Program-made: the position numbers and the translations under genes | NCBI GenBank assembly: GCA_913055825.1 | Contig: CAJXKB010000014.1 | Coordinates: 1-49,511, forward strand | Direction of reading: 5' to 3' | Source: an uncultured Bacteroidota bacterium | GTDB taxonomy: Bacteria; Bacteroidota; Bacteroidia; Bacteroidales; F082 | DNA: 49,511 nucleotides | Shown here: positions 17,526-26,016 of the stretch, piece by piece | Numbering within the stretch: the first letter of the stretch is position 1 | Layout of the letters: each line of letters opens with the position of its first letter | Notes under the pieces: generated by a model | What the model saw: only the letters and a program-made list of their open reading frames with translations | Told to the model about the DNA's origin: nothing | The model's database searches: none

Positions 17526-17556
17526 CAAAAATAATGCAAAACATATGCTGTGTCAA
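17526..17556 (-). promoter_or_regulatory. promoter of the ORP-like operon
   Basis: On the minus strand TTGACA (17551-17556) precedes TATTTTTG (17526-17533); counted from the TTG, the spacing is 20 nt. This fits the Bacteroidetes -33/-7 pattern. Transcription would start near 17521, inside or at the edge of the palindrome. Confidence 0.6.
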
Positions 17557-17711
17557 GTGATTTTGTAAAATATTTTCTTAAAGGCTCTATTTTTTTTGAA
17601 AATATTCTACGTAATTTACTTAAATTTAGGATTTCGTGTCTTTTGATGTGGTTAGATTGGGTCAAAATTCTTACCTTCGCCATCGAAAATTAAGAATTAA
17701 ACACTTTTGAT

Positions 17712-18737
17712 ATGGAACCATTAAATCCGGATTGGGGTAATTTACCTTTTGGTTATTACAAAACCGATTATAACATCCGAACTTACTATCGTGATGGCAA
17801 GTGGGGCGAATTTGAAATCAGTTCTTCCGAGTATATTCCATTGCACATGGCGGCTACTGCTTTACATTATGGCCAGGAGGCTTTTGAGGGATTGAAAGCA
17901 TATCGCGGAAAAGATGGCAAAGTGCGATTATTTCGCTGGGAGGAAAACGCCAAACGGATGCGTACTTCTGCCTATGGAATTATGATGGAAGAAGTACCGG
18001 ATGAGATTTTTTTCGGAGCTGTTGAAAAAGCAGTTAAAATGAATGCTCGCTTTATCCCGCCTTACGGAACGGGGGCAACACTTTACGTGAGGCCTTTACT
18101 CATTGGCAGTGGCCCGCAGGTGGGTGTGAAACCGGCTGATGAATACATGTTTATGGTTTTTGTTACCCCGGTGGGGCCTTATTTTAAAGAAGGATTTAAA
18201 CCGGTGGCCATTGAGGTGGTACGCGATATGGATCGTGCAGCACCTTTAGGAACAGGCCGTTATAAAGTGGGTGGTAATTATGCAGCGGGTATGCGTGCCA
18301 GCGAACGCGCCCATCAGGGTGGATTTGCATCTGTCCTTTTTTTGGATGCCCTTGAAAAGAAATATATTGATGAGGCCGGTCCTGCCAACTTTTTTGGCAT
18401 TAAAGACAATACCTATATCACTCCGAAGAGCGAAAGTATTTTACCTTCTATCACCAACATGAGCCTGGAGCAGATTGCAAAAGACCTGGGATTAAAAGTT
18501 GAACGTCGCAAGGTGCCTTTTGATGAACTTGATTCGTTTGAAGAGGCCGGAGCATGTGGTACGGCAGCTATTATATCTCCCATTAAAAAAGTTACTGACC
18601 ATAGTACGGGAAAAACGGTTGAATATGGCGATGAGCCGGGACCTGTTTCTACCAAATTGTATAATCATCTACGTGGTATTCAGGAGGGAACCATTGAAGA
18701 TGCTCACGGATGGACAACCGTGATTGAAGGAATTTAA
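17712..18737 (+). CDS. ilvE: branched-chain amino acid aminotransferase
   Basis: This 341-residue class IV PLP aminotransferase matches the long (type II) IlvE form: ATALHYGQEAFEGLKAYRG, RLFRWEENAKRM, RPLLIGSGPQVGVKPADEY. The PLP lysine sits near residue 185 in GTGRYKVGGNYAAGM. DEAGPANFFGI, SILPSITNMS and ACGTAAIISPI complete the phosphate- and substrate-binding loops. It interconverts Leu, Ile and Val with their 2-oxo acids in the cytosol. It is a single-gene unit ending at a strong terminator. A weak -7-like TACCTTCG (17672-17679) lies 33 nt upstream. Confidence 0.97.
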   Translation: MEPLNPDWGNLPFGYYKTDYNIRTYYRDGKWGEFEISSSEYIPLHMAATALHYGQEAFEGLKAYRGKDGKVRLFRWEENAKRMRTSAYGIMMEEVPDEIFFGAVEKAVKMNARFIPPYGTGATLYVRPLLIGSGPQVGVKPADEYMFMVFVTPVGPYFKEGFKPVAIEVVRDMDRAAPLGTGRYKVGGNYAAGMRASERAHQGGFASVLFLDALEKKYIDEAGPANFFGIKDNTYITPKSESILPSITNMSLEQIAKDLGLKVERRKVPFDELDSFEEAGACGTAAIISPIKKVTDHSTGKTVEYGDEPGPVSTKLYNHLRGIQEGTIEDAHGWTTVIEGI

Positions 18738-18758
18738 AGATTTTACTCCACCTCATAA

Positions 18759-18791
18759 AAAAAGGTGCTCTTTTTTTGAAGGCACCTTTTT
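18759..18791. terminator. bidirectional terminator, ilvE / ferritin-like gene
   Basis: AAAAAGGTGC (18759-18768) and GCACCTTTTT (18782-18791) form a perfect 10-bp stem with T-rich sequence after it in either direction. It lies between two convergent genes. Confidence 0.88.
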
Positions 18792-18810
18792 CTTTTTGTG
18801 TGGACAGTAC

Positions 18811-19311
18811 TTAGAAAGGCCAGAAATTATTGTCGTTCCAGATTGCTTCTTTTAAATCTTCGTTTAGGCGGTACAGCAAATGGTGATGGCCTTTTTCCCA
18901 ATCGGCAAGCATTTGGTACATTTCTTTTTCAACAGGATCAGTAGCCTCTTTGGCACGCGATGAATACACCTCAATAGCCCTGTTTTCAAAGTCGATGGCC
19001 GCTGAAATAGCGGCAGCTTCAAACCCGGCAGCATCAATTTCTTTTTTGATTTGTGCGGTAAGGATTTCATCATTACTATGATCTTCCTCATGAGCTTCGG
19101 GATGTACAAATGTGTGGTTTTTTACATAATTCTGTGCCTGTGCCGTCAAAAAAGCAATATGTTCATCTTCTTCTTCGGCCATGGTTTCGAAAATCTTTTT
19201 AGCTGATTTGCTTTCACTGTTTCTTGCAGCCTGCGTGTAAAAAGCTTTGCCTTTACGCTCCAGCAATATGGCTGTTTTTAAAATGTTTAATGCTGTATCT
19301 TGTTTGTCCAT
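18811..19311 (-). CDS. rubrerythrin-like ferritin-fold protein without rubredoxin domain
   Basis: This 166-residue protein is a four-helix di-iron protein. Iron ligands are suggested by LERKGKAFY (Glu in helix 1), MAEEEDEHIAFL (E-x-x-H in helix 2), DFENRAIEVY (helix 3) and LADWEKGHHHLL (E-x-x-H in helix 4). The C-terminal rubredoxin domain with CxxC pairs of classical rubrerythrin is missing, so it belongs to the shorter rubrerythrin/ferritin-like group. A role in peroxide reduction or iron handling is likely but not shown. TATATTTG (19335-19342, minus) is an exact -7 element 24 nt upstream of the ATG. Confidence 0.85.
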   Translation of the reverse strand: MDKQDTALNILKTAILLERKGKAFYTQAARNSESKSAKKIFETMAEEEDEHIAFLTAQAQNYVKNHTFVHPEAHEEDHSNDEILTAQIKKEIDAAGFEAAAISAAIDFENRAIEVYSSRAKEATDPVEKEMYQMLADWEKGHHHLLYRLNEDLKEAIWNDNNFWPF

Positions 19312-19352
19312 AACATCTGTTTTTTTGTTTCTTACAAATATAGGTAATTATT

Positions 19353-20744
19353 TTATAAATGGATTACTTCACCATAAGCATCGGCAACTGCCTCCATAAT
19401 GGCTTCCGACATGGTGGGGTGGGGGTGAACGGCGTTGATGATCTCGTGTCCGGTAGTTTCCAACTTACGGGCAACTACTACTTCGGCAATCATCTCGGTT
19501 ACATTTTCACCAATCATATGGCAGCCCAGCCATTCACCGTATTTTGCATCAAAAATAACCTTTACAAAACCCTCCTTTTTGCCGGCTGCACTAGCTTTAC
19601 CCGAGGCTGTAAAAGGGAATTTTCCCACTTTAATTTCATAACCGGCTTCTTTGGCTGCTTTTTCTGTCATCCCCACACTGGCAACTTCAGGGCTGGTGTA
19701 AGTACAAGCGGGGATGTTGCCATAGTCGATGGGCGTTACATCAAGTCCGGCAATTTTTTCCACACAGGTAATTCCCTCGTGTGAAGCCGTATGAGCTAAG
19801 GCCGGCCCGTGAACAATGTCGCCGATGGCGAAATAGCCAGGAACATTGGTCTGATAAAAATCATCCACAACCACCTTGCCTTTTTCGGTTTTAATACCTA
19901 CTTCTTCCAAGCCAATACCTTCAAGATTCGTGGCAATTCCTACCGCAGATAAAACCACATCGGCTTCTATCTCCACCATTCCTTTTTTGGTTTTGATATT
20001 TACCTTACAGGTTTTACCTTTCGTATCAACCGATTCAACCGAAGAATCGAGCATTACCTTCATTTTGGCTTTTTTGAACGATCGTGCCAGTTGCTTCGAT
20101 ACGTCAACATCTTCTAACGGAACTACATTGGGAAGAAATTCTACAAGCGTAACTTTAACTCCCATGCTGTTGTAAAAATATGCAAACTCTGAGCCGATGG
20201 CTCCCGACCCGACGACAACCATACTGTTGGGTAATTTGTCCAGCGTTAATGCTTCGCGATAGCCAATGATTTTTTTGCCGTCCTGTGGCAGGTTCGGTAA
20301 CTCCTTCGACCGTGCACCGGTGGCAATAATTATATTTTCGGCACTGTAAGTTTGTTTTTTTCCGTCTTTATCATTTACTTCAATCTGCTTTCCCGGTTTC
20401 AGAACACCAAACCCCTGAATCAGATCAATTTTATTTTTTTTGAAAAGATATTGAACGCCATTGCTCATGCCTTTGGCTACTTCGCGACTGCGTTTTACAA
20501 TGGCTGTTAAATCGGGATTTATCTCACCGGTAATGTTGATACCATAATCGGTCGAATGTTTGGCATAATTAAAAACCTGAGCACTTTTTAATAGGGCTTT
20601 TGTTGGGATACATCCCCAGTTGAGGCAAATGCCACCGATTTCGGCTTTTTCAACTACAGCTACCTTTTTACCAAGCTGGGCCGCACGAATGGCAGCTACG
20701 TATCCACCGGGGCCACTTCCCAATACTAAAAGATCATAATTCAT
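19353..20744 (-). CDS. lpdA: dihydrolipoyl dehydrogenase
   Basis: This 463-residue FAD disulfide reductase is the E3 subunit of 2-oxoacid dehydrogenase and glycine-cleavage complexes. LGSGPGGYVAAIRAAQLG binds FAD and GGICLNWGCIPTKALL holds the redox cysteines (C40 and C45). VVVGSGAIGSEFAYF binds NAD, and VPGYFAIGDI is the second FAD motif. HPHPTMSEAIMEA near the C-terminus supplies the catalytic His-Glu pair. E1, E2 and lipoylation genes are not adjacent, so the partner complex is unknown. TATTTTTG (20769-20776, minus) is a candidate -7 element. Confidence 0.96.
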   Translation of the reverse strand: MNYDLLVLGSGPGGYVAAIRAAQLGKKVAVVEKAEIGGICLNWGCIPTKALLKSAQVFNYAKHSTDYGINITGEINPDLTAIVKRSREVAKGMSNGVQYLFKKNKIDLIQGFGVLKPGKQIEVNDKDGKKQTYSAENIIIATGARSKELPNLPQDGKKIIGYREALTLDKLPNSMVVVGSGAIGSEFAYFYNSMGVKVTLVEFLPNVVPLEDVDVSKQLARSFKKAKMKVMLDSSVESVDTKGKTCKVNIKTKKGMVEIEADVVLSAVGIATNLEGIGLEEVGIKTEKGKVVVDDFYQTNVPGYFAIGDIVHGPALAHTASHEGITCVEKIAGLDVTPIDYGNIPACTYTSPEVASVGMTEKAAKEAGYEIKVGKFPFTASGKASAAGKKEGFVKVIFDAKYGEWLGCHMIGENVTEMIAEVVVARKLETTGHEIINAVHPHPTMSEAIMEAVADAYGEVIHL

Positions 20745-20928
20745 TGTCTTGTTTTTTTATTGATAATGCAAAAATACTATTTCATTTCCAACTAAATTAT
20801 AAATTTTCAAAAATTATTTTGTATCATTCTAAATAAGAATCGTGTTCAAACGTCTCATCCGGTATACAAACCTATGTGCTTTCAGTCATAGTGGTTTAGC
20901 CTTAAAATTTTACAGGAATGTTTATTTT

Positions 20929-20961
20929 TTTGATGATGTCTCTCAAGATTCATTAATTTTG
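20929..20961 (+). promoter_or_regulatory. promoter of the MEMO-like/HD operon
   Basis: TTTG (20929-20932) and TAATTTTG (20954-20961) are separated by 21 nt, a good Bacteroidetes -33/-7 match. The start codon follows 17 nt after the -7 element, implying a short leader. Confidence 0.55.
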
Positions 20962-20978
20962 TTAAAAATATATTCACC

Positions 20979-22076
20979 ATGAAAAAAACAGGTACACTTG
21001 TCATTATTTTAGTTTTGATGTTGACTTTTACCTTCAACGCTTGTAAAAATCCCAAACACACTATGAAAAATCGAACTCATTTGGTTGATACTGTTGGATT
21101 TGCTCAATATCCATGGCAAATCGACAGTTTATTAAAACGAATTGATAAGTATCAGGGAAACCTGCTGCAAAAACGACTTGAAGCTCTTGGTAAAACGCCT
21201 GCAAAGGCGGTAGTTTCTCCTCACGACGATTATACTTATGTGGGCTATTTGTATCCGGCTACTTTAAGTCAGATAAAAGCCAAAACCATAATTTTGTTTG
21301 GTGTGGCTCACAAAGCAGCCAAACTCCATCTGGAGAATCAGTTAATTTTTGATTCGTTTGATGAATGGAAAGGACCTTACGGGATGATCAAAGTTTCCCC
21401 TTTACGGGAAAAAATTATGAAACTGTTACCAAAAGAAGATTATCAGGTCAACGATTCGATGCAGTCCATTGAACATTCGGTGGAAGCTGAACTTCCCTGG
21501 TTGCAGCATTATAACCCAAAAGTCCAAATTGTTTCAATTTTGGTGCCGGCCATGCCTTTTGAGCGTATGGAGAAGATTGCCAAAGATTTATCGGCAGCAA
21601 TTGAAAAAGTTACCCATTCGGAAAATATGGAATGGGGCAAAGATTTTGCTTTTGTAATTTCAACGGATGCCGTGCACTATGGCGATGAAGGATGGGGCGG
21701 TGAAAATTTTGCTTTTTACGGAACTTCATGCACGAGCTACACCCATGCAAAAGGCCACGAAATGGAAATTCTTCATGATATTGCCGGTTATCTGAGTCCC
21801 GGTAAAATTCATGAGTTTTGTGATATGACTGTCCAACCTGACAATTTCAGAAAATACAAATGGACATGGTGTGGCCGTTATTCGGTTCCTCTCGGTTTGT
21901 TAACGGTGAACGACTTAAGCGAGTCTTTATTTCAGAAGCCTATACAGGGGCGTGTGATAGGCTACTCATCAAGCATTGAACATGAGCCTATTCCGGTTAG
22001 CGATATTCGTATGGGCGTTACTGCCCCGGCTAACGACCATCATTGGGTAGGATATGCTGCCGTAAAATACAATTAG
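20979..22076 (+). CDS. MEMO1/AmmeMemoRadiSam-B-like lipoprotein
   Basis: This 365-residue protein begins with a lipoprotein-like signal (MKKTGTLVIILVLMLTFTFNAC, Cys 22). The body resembles the MEMO1 family, related to LigB-type dioxygenases. It has AVVSPHDDYTYVGYLY where family members have a HAGYxYSG-like metal site, and TIILFGVAHKAA for the GPNH/GPSH region. IEHSVEAELPWLQHYNP and AFVISTDAVHYGDEGWGG match the last motifs. Many MEMO proteins are cytosolic and work with a radical-SAM enzyme and AMMECR1; none of these is adjacent here. An anchored, periplasm-facing copy is therefore a variation. An HD-domain phosphohydrolase follows 5 nt later in the same transcript. Confidence 0.8.
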   Translation: MKKTGTLVIILVLMLTFTFNACKNPKHTMKNRTHLVDTVGFAQYPWQIDSLLKRIDKYQGNLLQKRLEALGKTPAKAVVSPHDDYTYVGYLYPATLSQIKAKTIILFGVAHKAAKLHLENQLIFDSFDEWKGPYGMIKVSPLREKIMKLLPKEDYQVNDSMQSIEHSVEAELPWLQHYNPKVQIVSILVPAMPFERMEKIAKDLSAAIEKVTHSENMEWGKDFAFVISTDAVHYGDEGWGGENFAFYGTSCTSYTHAKGHEMEILHDIAGYLSPGKIHEFCDMTVQPDNFRKYKWTWCGRYSVPLGLLTVNDLSESLFQKPIQGRVIGYSSSIEHEPIPVSDIRMGVTAPANDHHWVGYAAVKYN

Positions 22077-22081
22077 TTGAC

Positions 22082-22741
22082 ATGGAGGAAAATGAACGGC
22101 AGCTAATTGGACGAACAGTAGAATTTGTAAAAAAACAACTTTCGGGTGCCGAGGGTGGCCACGACTGGTGGCATATTTACAGGGTATGGAAAATAGCCGG
22201 AAGAATTGCCCGTGAAGAAAATGCTGATCTCTTTGTGGTGGACCTGGGTGCTCTGCTGCATGATATTGCCGATGCTAAATTTCATGATGGCGATGAGGAA
22301 ATCGGCCCGCGCAAAGCGGAAATTTTTTTACATTCAATGCAAGTGGAAGATTCTGTAATCGAACAGGTTTTACACATTATTCGGCATATTTCCTTCAAAA
22401 ATCGAAATGAACAACCTGCGAATATTTCAAAAGAATTACAAATTGTTCAGGATGCTGACCGTCTGGATGCCATGGGTGCCATTGGCATTGCCCGTGCATT
22501 CAACTATGGCGGGTACAAGGGTCGCTTGCTTTACAATCCTTCTGTTAAGCCCAATCCCAATCAGACTAAAGAAGAATATAAAGCCGCCAAAGCACCTACC
22601 ATCAATCATTTTTATGAAAAATTATTGTTACTCAAAGATATGATGAATACGTCTACAGGAAAGCGGATGGCAGCCGGGCGCCACTGCTTTATGGAACAGT
22701 ATCTGACACAGTTTTATGATGAGTGGGAAGGAGAGAAGTAA
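22082..22741 (+). CDS. HD-domain phosphohydrolase (YedJ-like)
   Basis: The ATG at 22082 gives 219 residues; an upstream in-frame start lies inside the preceding gene and is not needed. HDWWHIYRV (first His), LLHDIADAKF (the HD pair) and VQDADRLDAMGAIGIAR (final Asp) are the metal-ligand motifs of HD phosphohydrolases. The last motif and the total length are those of the uncharacterised YedJ group. It is expected in the cytosol and to act on a phosphate ester or nucleotide; the substrate is unknown. It is cotranscribed with the MEMO-like lipoprotein. Confidence 0.87.
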   Translation: MEENERQLIGRTVEFVKKQLSGAEGGHDWWHIYRVWKIAGRIAREENADLFVVDLGALLHDIADAKFHDGDEEIGPRKAEIFLHSMQVEDSVIEQVLHIIRHISFKNRNEQPANISKELQIVQDADRLDAMGAIGIARAFNYGGYKGRLLYNPSVKPNPNQTKEEYKAAKAPTINHFYEKLLLLKDMMNTSTGKRMAAGRHCFMEQYLTQFYDEWEGEK

Positions 22742-22797
22742 CGCACTGACTATGGTTGTACATTTCCTGAAAATGAGTGATAGTTTAACCAAAAAGA

Positions 22798-23334
22798 CTA
22801 TTTCTGTTGAAAAAATATGCCCAGTGCAGCTATCGTCAGGGCGTGCTTTATCTGTCCGGTTTTAATGGCATCTTTCACTTCATCAATTCTCATCTCAAAA
22901 GTTTCGATATCTTCACCCGGGTCAAAATTGATTTTACCCGTATGTGCTACATCTTTTGCCAAAACAAAATAACAGGTATTCGACATAAATGAAGGATTTG
23001 GGTTTACTGCACCCAGCAAGGTTAGATCATCGGTTTTATAAGCTGTTTCTTCTTCCAGTTCACGGCGTGCTGCTAATACAGCGGAGGTGTCTTTTTCATC
23101 GATTACGCCCCCGGGAATTTCGATAGTTATTTCATCTGCTCCGGCCCGGTATTGTTTTATTAGAACGATATTGCCTTCGGGCGTTACCGGTACCACATTG
23201 ACCCAGTCGGGTGTTTCCATTACATAATAATTGTGTTGGCTGTTCTTTCGCTGATTCAGTAAACTGCGCTTGTAAAATTTAAAAAGTTTGAAATCGCATA
23301 CTTTTTCCTCTCCCAAAATTTTCCACTTTTCCAT
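22798..23334 (-). CDS. NUDIX hydrolase, ADP-ribose pyrophosphatase-like
   Basis: From the ATG at 23334 the protein has 178 residues and starts MEKWKILGEEKVCDFKLFKF, the normal opening of this group; the upstream in-frame ATG adds 11 unlikely residues. The Nudix box is recognisable as GGVIDEKD, then AARRELEEETAYK. It carries one extra residue before REL compared with GX5EX7REUXEEXGU, has Asp for the first Glu, and ends in Ala instead of Gly. VLIKQYRAGADEITIEIPGG is typical of ADP-ribose/NDP-sugar hydrolases. Substrate use is inferred. It is convergent with the HD gene. Confidence 0.85.
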   Translation of the reverse strand: MEKWKILGEEKVCDFKLFKFYKRSLLNQRKNSQHNYYVMETPDWVNVVPVTPEGNIVLIKQYRAGADEITIEIPGGVIDEKDTSAVLAARRELEEETAYKTDDLTLLGAVNPNPSFMSNTCYFVLAKDVAHTGKINFDPGEDIETFEMRIDEVKDAIKTGQIKHALTIAALGIFFQQK

Positions 23335-23390
23335 TTGATTATGATTTGATACTTTACAGTTTATCAATATTTTTTATCCTGAATATTACA

Positions 23391-24311
23391 TTATATGCAT
23401 AGGTAACCTTCAGTAAAAGAGGTTATTTTGCCTTTTTCATCCGGCTTAAACCAATGCATATCCGCATCTTTCTTAAACCAGGTCATCTGACGTTTGGCGT
23501 ATCGCCGGGTATTTGTCTTGATTTTTTCAAGGGCTTGTTCAAGTGGCCATTTACCTTCGAGGTAAGCAAATATTTCTTTGAACCCTACTGTGTTTAATGC
23601 GTTAAGGTGACGATAGGAAAAAACGGCTTTTGCTTCTTCTAACCAACCGCCCTTTATTAATTCGTCAGTACGCTGATTGATATGTTGGTTCAGTACTTCA
23701 CGAGGGAGTTCCAAACCGATTTTCAGGATGTTAAAGTCGCGCTTAGCCGGTTTGTTTTGGCGTAGTTGGCTGTATTTCAGTCCCGTCTGCCTGCAAACTT
23801 CAATGGCGCGCAGAAGCCGTTTGGGATTGTTTTGATCGACCTGCTCAAAATATTCCGGATCCAACTGTTTGAGTATTTTCTGCAAAGCAGGCAGCCCTTT
23901 TTGTTGAAATATTACATTTAGTTCATTTCGTAAAACAGGGTCGGGGTCAGGGAGTTCGTCAATTCCGTTACAAACGGCATTAATGTATAATCCTGAGCCG
24001 CCTGCCATGATCATGATATTGTTTTTTTTAAATTTATCGTCAAGCAATGCCAGTACTTCTTTTTCGTATCGCGACACATTATAATCGTCGGTAACAGATA
24101 AATTTCCAACAAAATGATGGGGAACAAGGCTTAACTGTTCTTTGGTTGGCGCTGCTGTCCCAATGGGTATTTCCCGGTAAAATTGTCTTGAATCGGCCGA
24201 AATAATTTCTGTTTGGAAATGGAGGGCTAAATCAATGGCGAGGTTGGTTTTGCCGGAGGCTGTGGGGCCGGCAATAACAAGGAGTGTCGGTTTATGGCTT
24301 AAATCTGACAT
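23391..24311 (-). CDS. miaA: tRNA dimethylallyltransferase
   Basis: This 306-residue enzyme adds a dimethylallyl group to A37 of tRNAs that read UNN codons. LLVIAGPTASGKTNLAIDLA is the P-loop, and EIISADSRQFYREIPIGTA is the conserved DSxQxY region. HHFVGNLSVTDDYNVSRYE, GGSGLYINAVCNGIDELPD, NPKRLLRAIEV and NTRRYAKRQMTWFKKD follow in the family order. It starts 6 nt downstream of the cca-type gene, so two tRNA-maturation enzymes share a transcript. Confidence 0.97.
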   Translation of the reverse strand: MSDLSHKPTLLVIAGPTASGKTNLAIDLALHFQTEIISADSRQFYREIPIGTAAPTKEQLSLVPHHFVGNLSVTDDYNVSRYEKEVLALLDDKFKKNNIMIMAGGSGLYINAVCNGIDELPDPDPVLRNELNVIFQQKGLPALQKILKQLDPEYFEQVDQNNPKRLLRAIEVCRQTGLKYSQLRQNKPAKRDFNILKIGLELPREVLNQHINQRTDELIKGGWLEEAKAVFSYRHLNALNTVGFKEIFAYLEGKWPLEQALEKIKTNTRRYAKRQMTWFKKDADMHWFKPDEKGKITSFTEGYLCI

Positions 24312-24317
24312 GGCGAA

Positions 24318-25781
24318 TTAATCGGAAGGGGTAGTATTTTTTGTAGTTCCCGGCATATGCCGGTTGTCTACGATTGTTAATCCCATTTCTTTCCCAACCT
24401 GAATCATAAAAGGATAAGCCTCTTCATAACTGTTATGAATTTTACCGTCGAGGATGGCTTCGCGAATGGTTGTTTTGATTTCTCCCACTGTTTTGGAAGG
24501 CTTCAGTCCGAAAGTTTCCATGATAATCTCACCGGTAACCGGAGGCTGCCAGTTGCGGATACGGTCTTTTTCTTCCACCTCTTTTAACTTGCGGCGTACC
24601 AGCTGAAAATTTTTGAGATAGCGTCTTACTTTGGCTTCATTTTTTGAAGTGATATCTGCATCACAAAGCTTCATTAAATCGTCGATATCGTCGCCGGCAT
24701 CATATAACAGTCGCCTGATGGCCGAATCAGTTACGATATCTTGTGCCAGCACTATAGGCCTAAGGTGAAGGCGAACCAGCTTTTGCACATAACGCATTTT
24801 TTCGTTCATGGGTAGCTTTAGCTTTTTAAAGAGCCCGGGAACCATCCTGGCGCCAATAAATTCATGGCCGTGAAAGGTCCATCCGCTTTTAGGGTCGTAA
24901 CGTTTAGTAATTGGCTTGGCAATGTCGTGCAGGATTGCTGCCCAACGCAGCCACAAATCATCCGAAGTTTTGGAAATATTGTCCAATACCTCCAGTGTAT
25001 GATAAAAATTGTCTTTGTGCCCTTTCCCATTTATTTTTTCAACGCCTTTTAACTGTACAAAAGCAGGGAAGAATTCTCCGAGTAAACCGGTGTATTCCAA
25101 TAGTTTGAATCCGGTTGAGGGTTTTTCTGTCAGTATAATTTTGTTGAGTTCGTCGATGATGCGTTCCTGTGAAACAATGCTGATGCGGTTTTTGTTCCGG
25201 CTAATGGCTTCCAATGTTTTTTCTTCTATGTTGAAATCCAGTTGAGTGGCAAATCTGACAGCCCGCATCATACGCAGCGGATCATCCGAAAAAGTCAGAT
25301 CGGGGTCGAGTGGCGTGCGAATCAGTTTTTTATCCATATCGTCCAGTCCGTTAAATGGATCGTATAATTTACCAAAATCAGTTTTGTTTAAGCCGATGGA
25401 CAATGCGTTAATGGTGAAATCGCGTCGTCGCTGATCATCCTCAATGCTACCGTTTTCCACGATAGGTTTACGCGAATCGGTGCGGTACGATTCTTTGCGG
25501 GCTCCCACAAATTCGAGTTCCCAGTTTTTGTAACGGATCATGGCCGTGCCAAAATTTTTAAAATAGCGTACTTTGGCCCCTTTCCCAAAAATAGAAGCCA
25601 AATGGCGCGCGAAATCAATTCCGCTATCCAAAACCACAAAATCGACATCATTTCCGGGGCGGTTTAAGAGCAGATCGCGCACAAAGCCGCCTATGACAAA
25701 CACTTTGATATTTAGTTTGTTAGCTGTTTTAGCAACGCTGATGAACGGCTCTTTTTGTATGATTTTGCTATAGTCTGTCAT
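24318..25781 (-). CDS. cca: CCA tRNA nucleotidyltransferase with HD domain
   Basis: This 487-residue protein has the class II nucleotidyltransferase head: [20 protein letters not shown] with the GGxxRD and catalytic Dx[18 protein letters not shown] and [14 protein letters not shown] central helical region and an HD domain ([21 protein letters not shown]) follow, then [20 protein letters not shown]. This is the Bacteroidetes CCA-adding enzyme architecture, which completes and repairs tRNA 3' ends. A poly(A) polymerase cannot be fully excluded by eye. The tRNA in this window lacks an encoded CCA, so such an enzyme is needed. TAGGTTTG (25788-25795) sits just 6 nt before the ATG. Confidence 0.92.
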   Translation of the reverse strand: MTDYSKIIQKEPFISVAKTANKLNIKVFVIGGFVRDLLLNRPGNDVDFVVLDSGIDFARHLASIFGKGAKVRYFKNFGTAMIRYKNWELEFVGARKESYRTDSRKPIVENGSIEDDQRRRDFTINALSIGLNKTDFGKLYDPFNGLDDMDKKLIRTPLDPDLTFSDDPLRMMRAVRFATQLDFNIEEKTLEAISRNKNRISIVSQERIIDELNKIILTEKPSTGFKLLEYTGLLGEFFPAFVQLKGVEKINGKGHKDNFYHTLEVLDNISKTSDDLWLRWAAILHDIAKPITKRYDPKSGWTFHGHEFIGARMVPGLFKKLKLPMNEKMRYVQKLVRLHLRPIVLAQDIVTDSAIRRLLYDAGDDIDDLMKLCDADITSKNEAKVRRYLKNFQLVRRKLKEVEEKDRIRNWQPPVTGEIIMETFGLKPSKTVGEIKTTIREAILDGKIHNSYEEAYPFMIQVGKEMGLTIVDNRHMPGTTKNTTPSD

Positions 25782-25787
25782 TGTTCG

Positions 25788-25795
25788 GCAAACCT
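25788..25795 (-). promoter_or_regulatory. candidate -7 element of cca-miaA, nearly leaderless
   Basis: TAGGTTTG matches TAnnTTTG exactly. It ends 6 nt before the cca ATG, so the transcript would have almost no leader. No -33 element is clear. Confidence 0.3.
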
Positions 25796-25889
25796 ACATA
25801 AAGTTTTTTATTTAGGAGAAGATTGCTTTGATGTGAGTATGTTTGGCGTTATAAGGTTTGGATGTTCTTGACAGTAGAAATTTGCATCA

Positions 25890-25921
25890 TTTGCAATTGA
25901 CTTTAAAAAACGTTATATTTG
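25890..25921 (+). promoter_or_regulatory. promoter of the PDZ-protein locus
   Basis: TTTG (25890-25893) is followed after 20 nt by TATATTTG (25914-25921). This is an exact -33/-7 pair, about 95 nt before the start codon at 26017. An intact promoter argues that the frameshifted gene below was recently functional or still is. Confidence 0.55.
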
Positions 25922-26016
25922 TATCGGATGGTTTGTTTTGATTTTGTAGGGAAATTATTTGAATAGAAATAGAATGTGACTGCACTCATAAATTTATTAA
26001 CTAAATATATCCAAAA

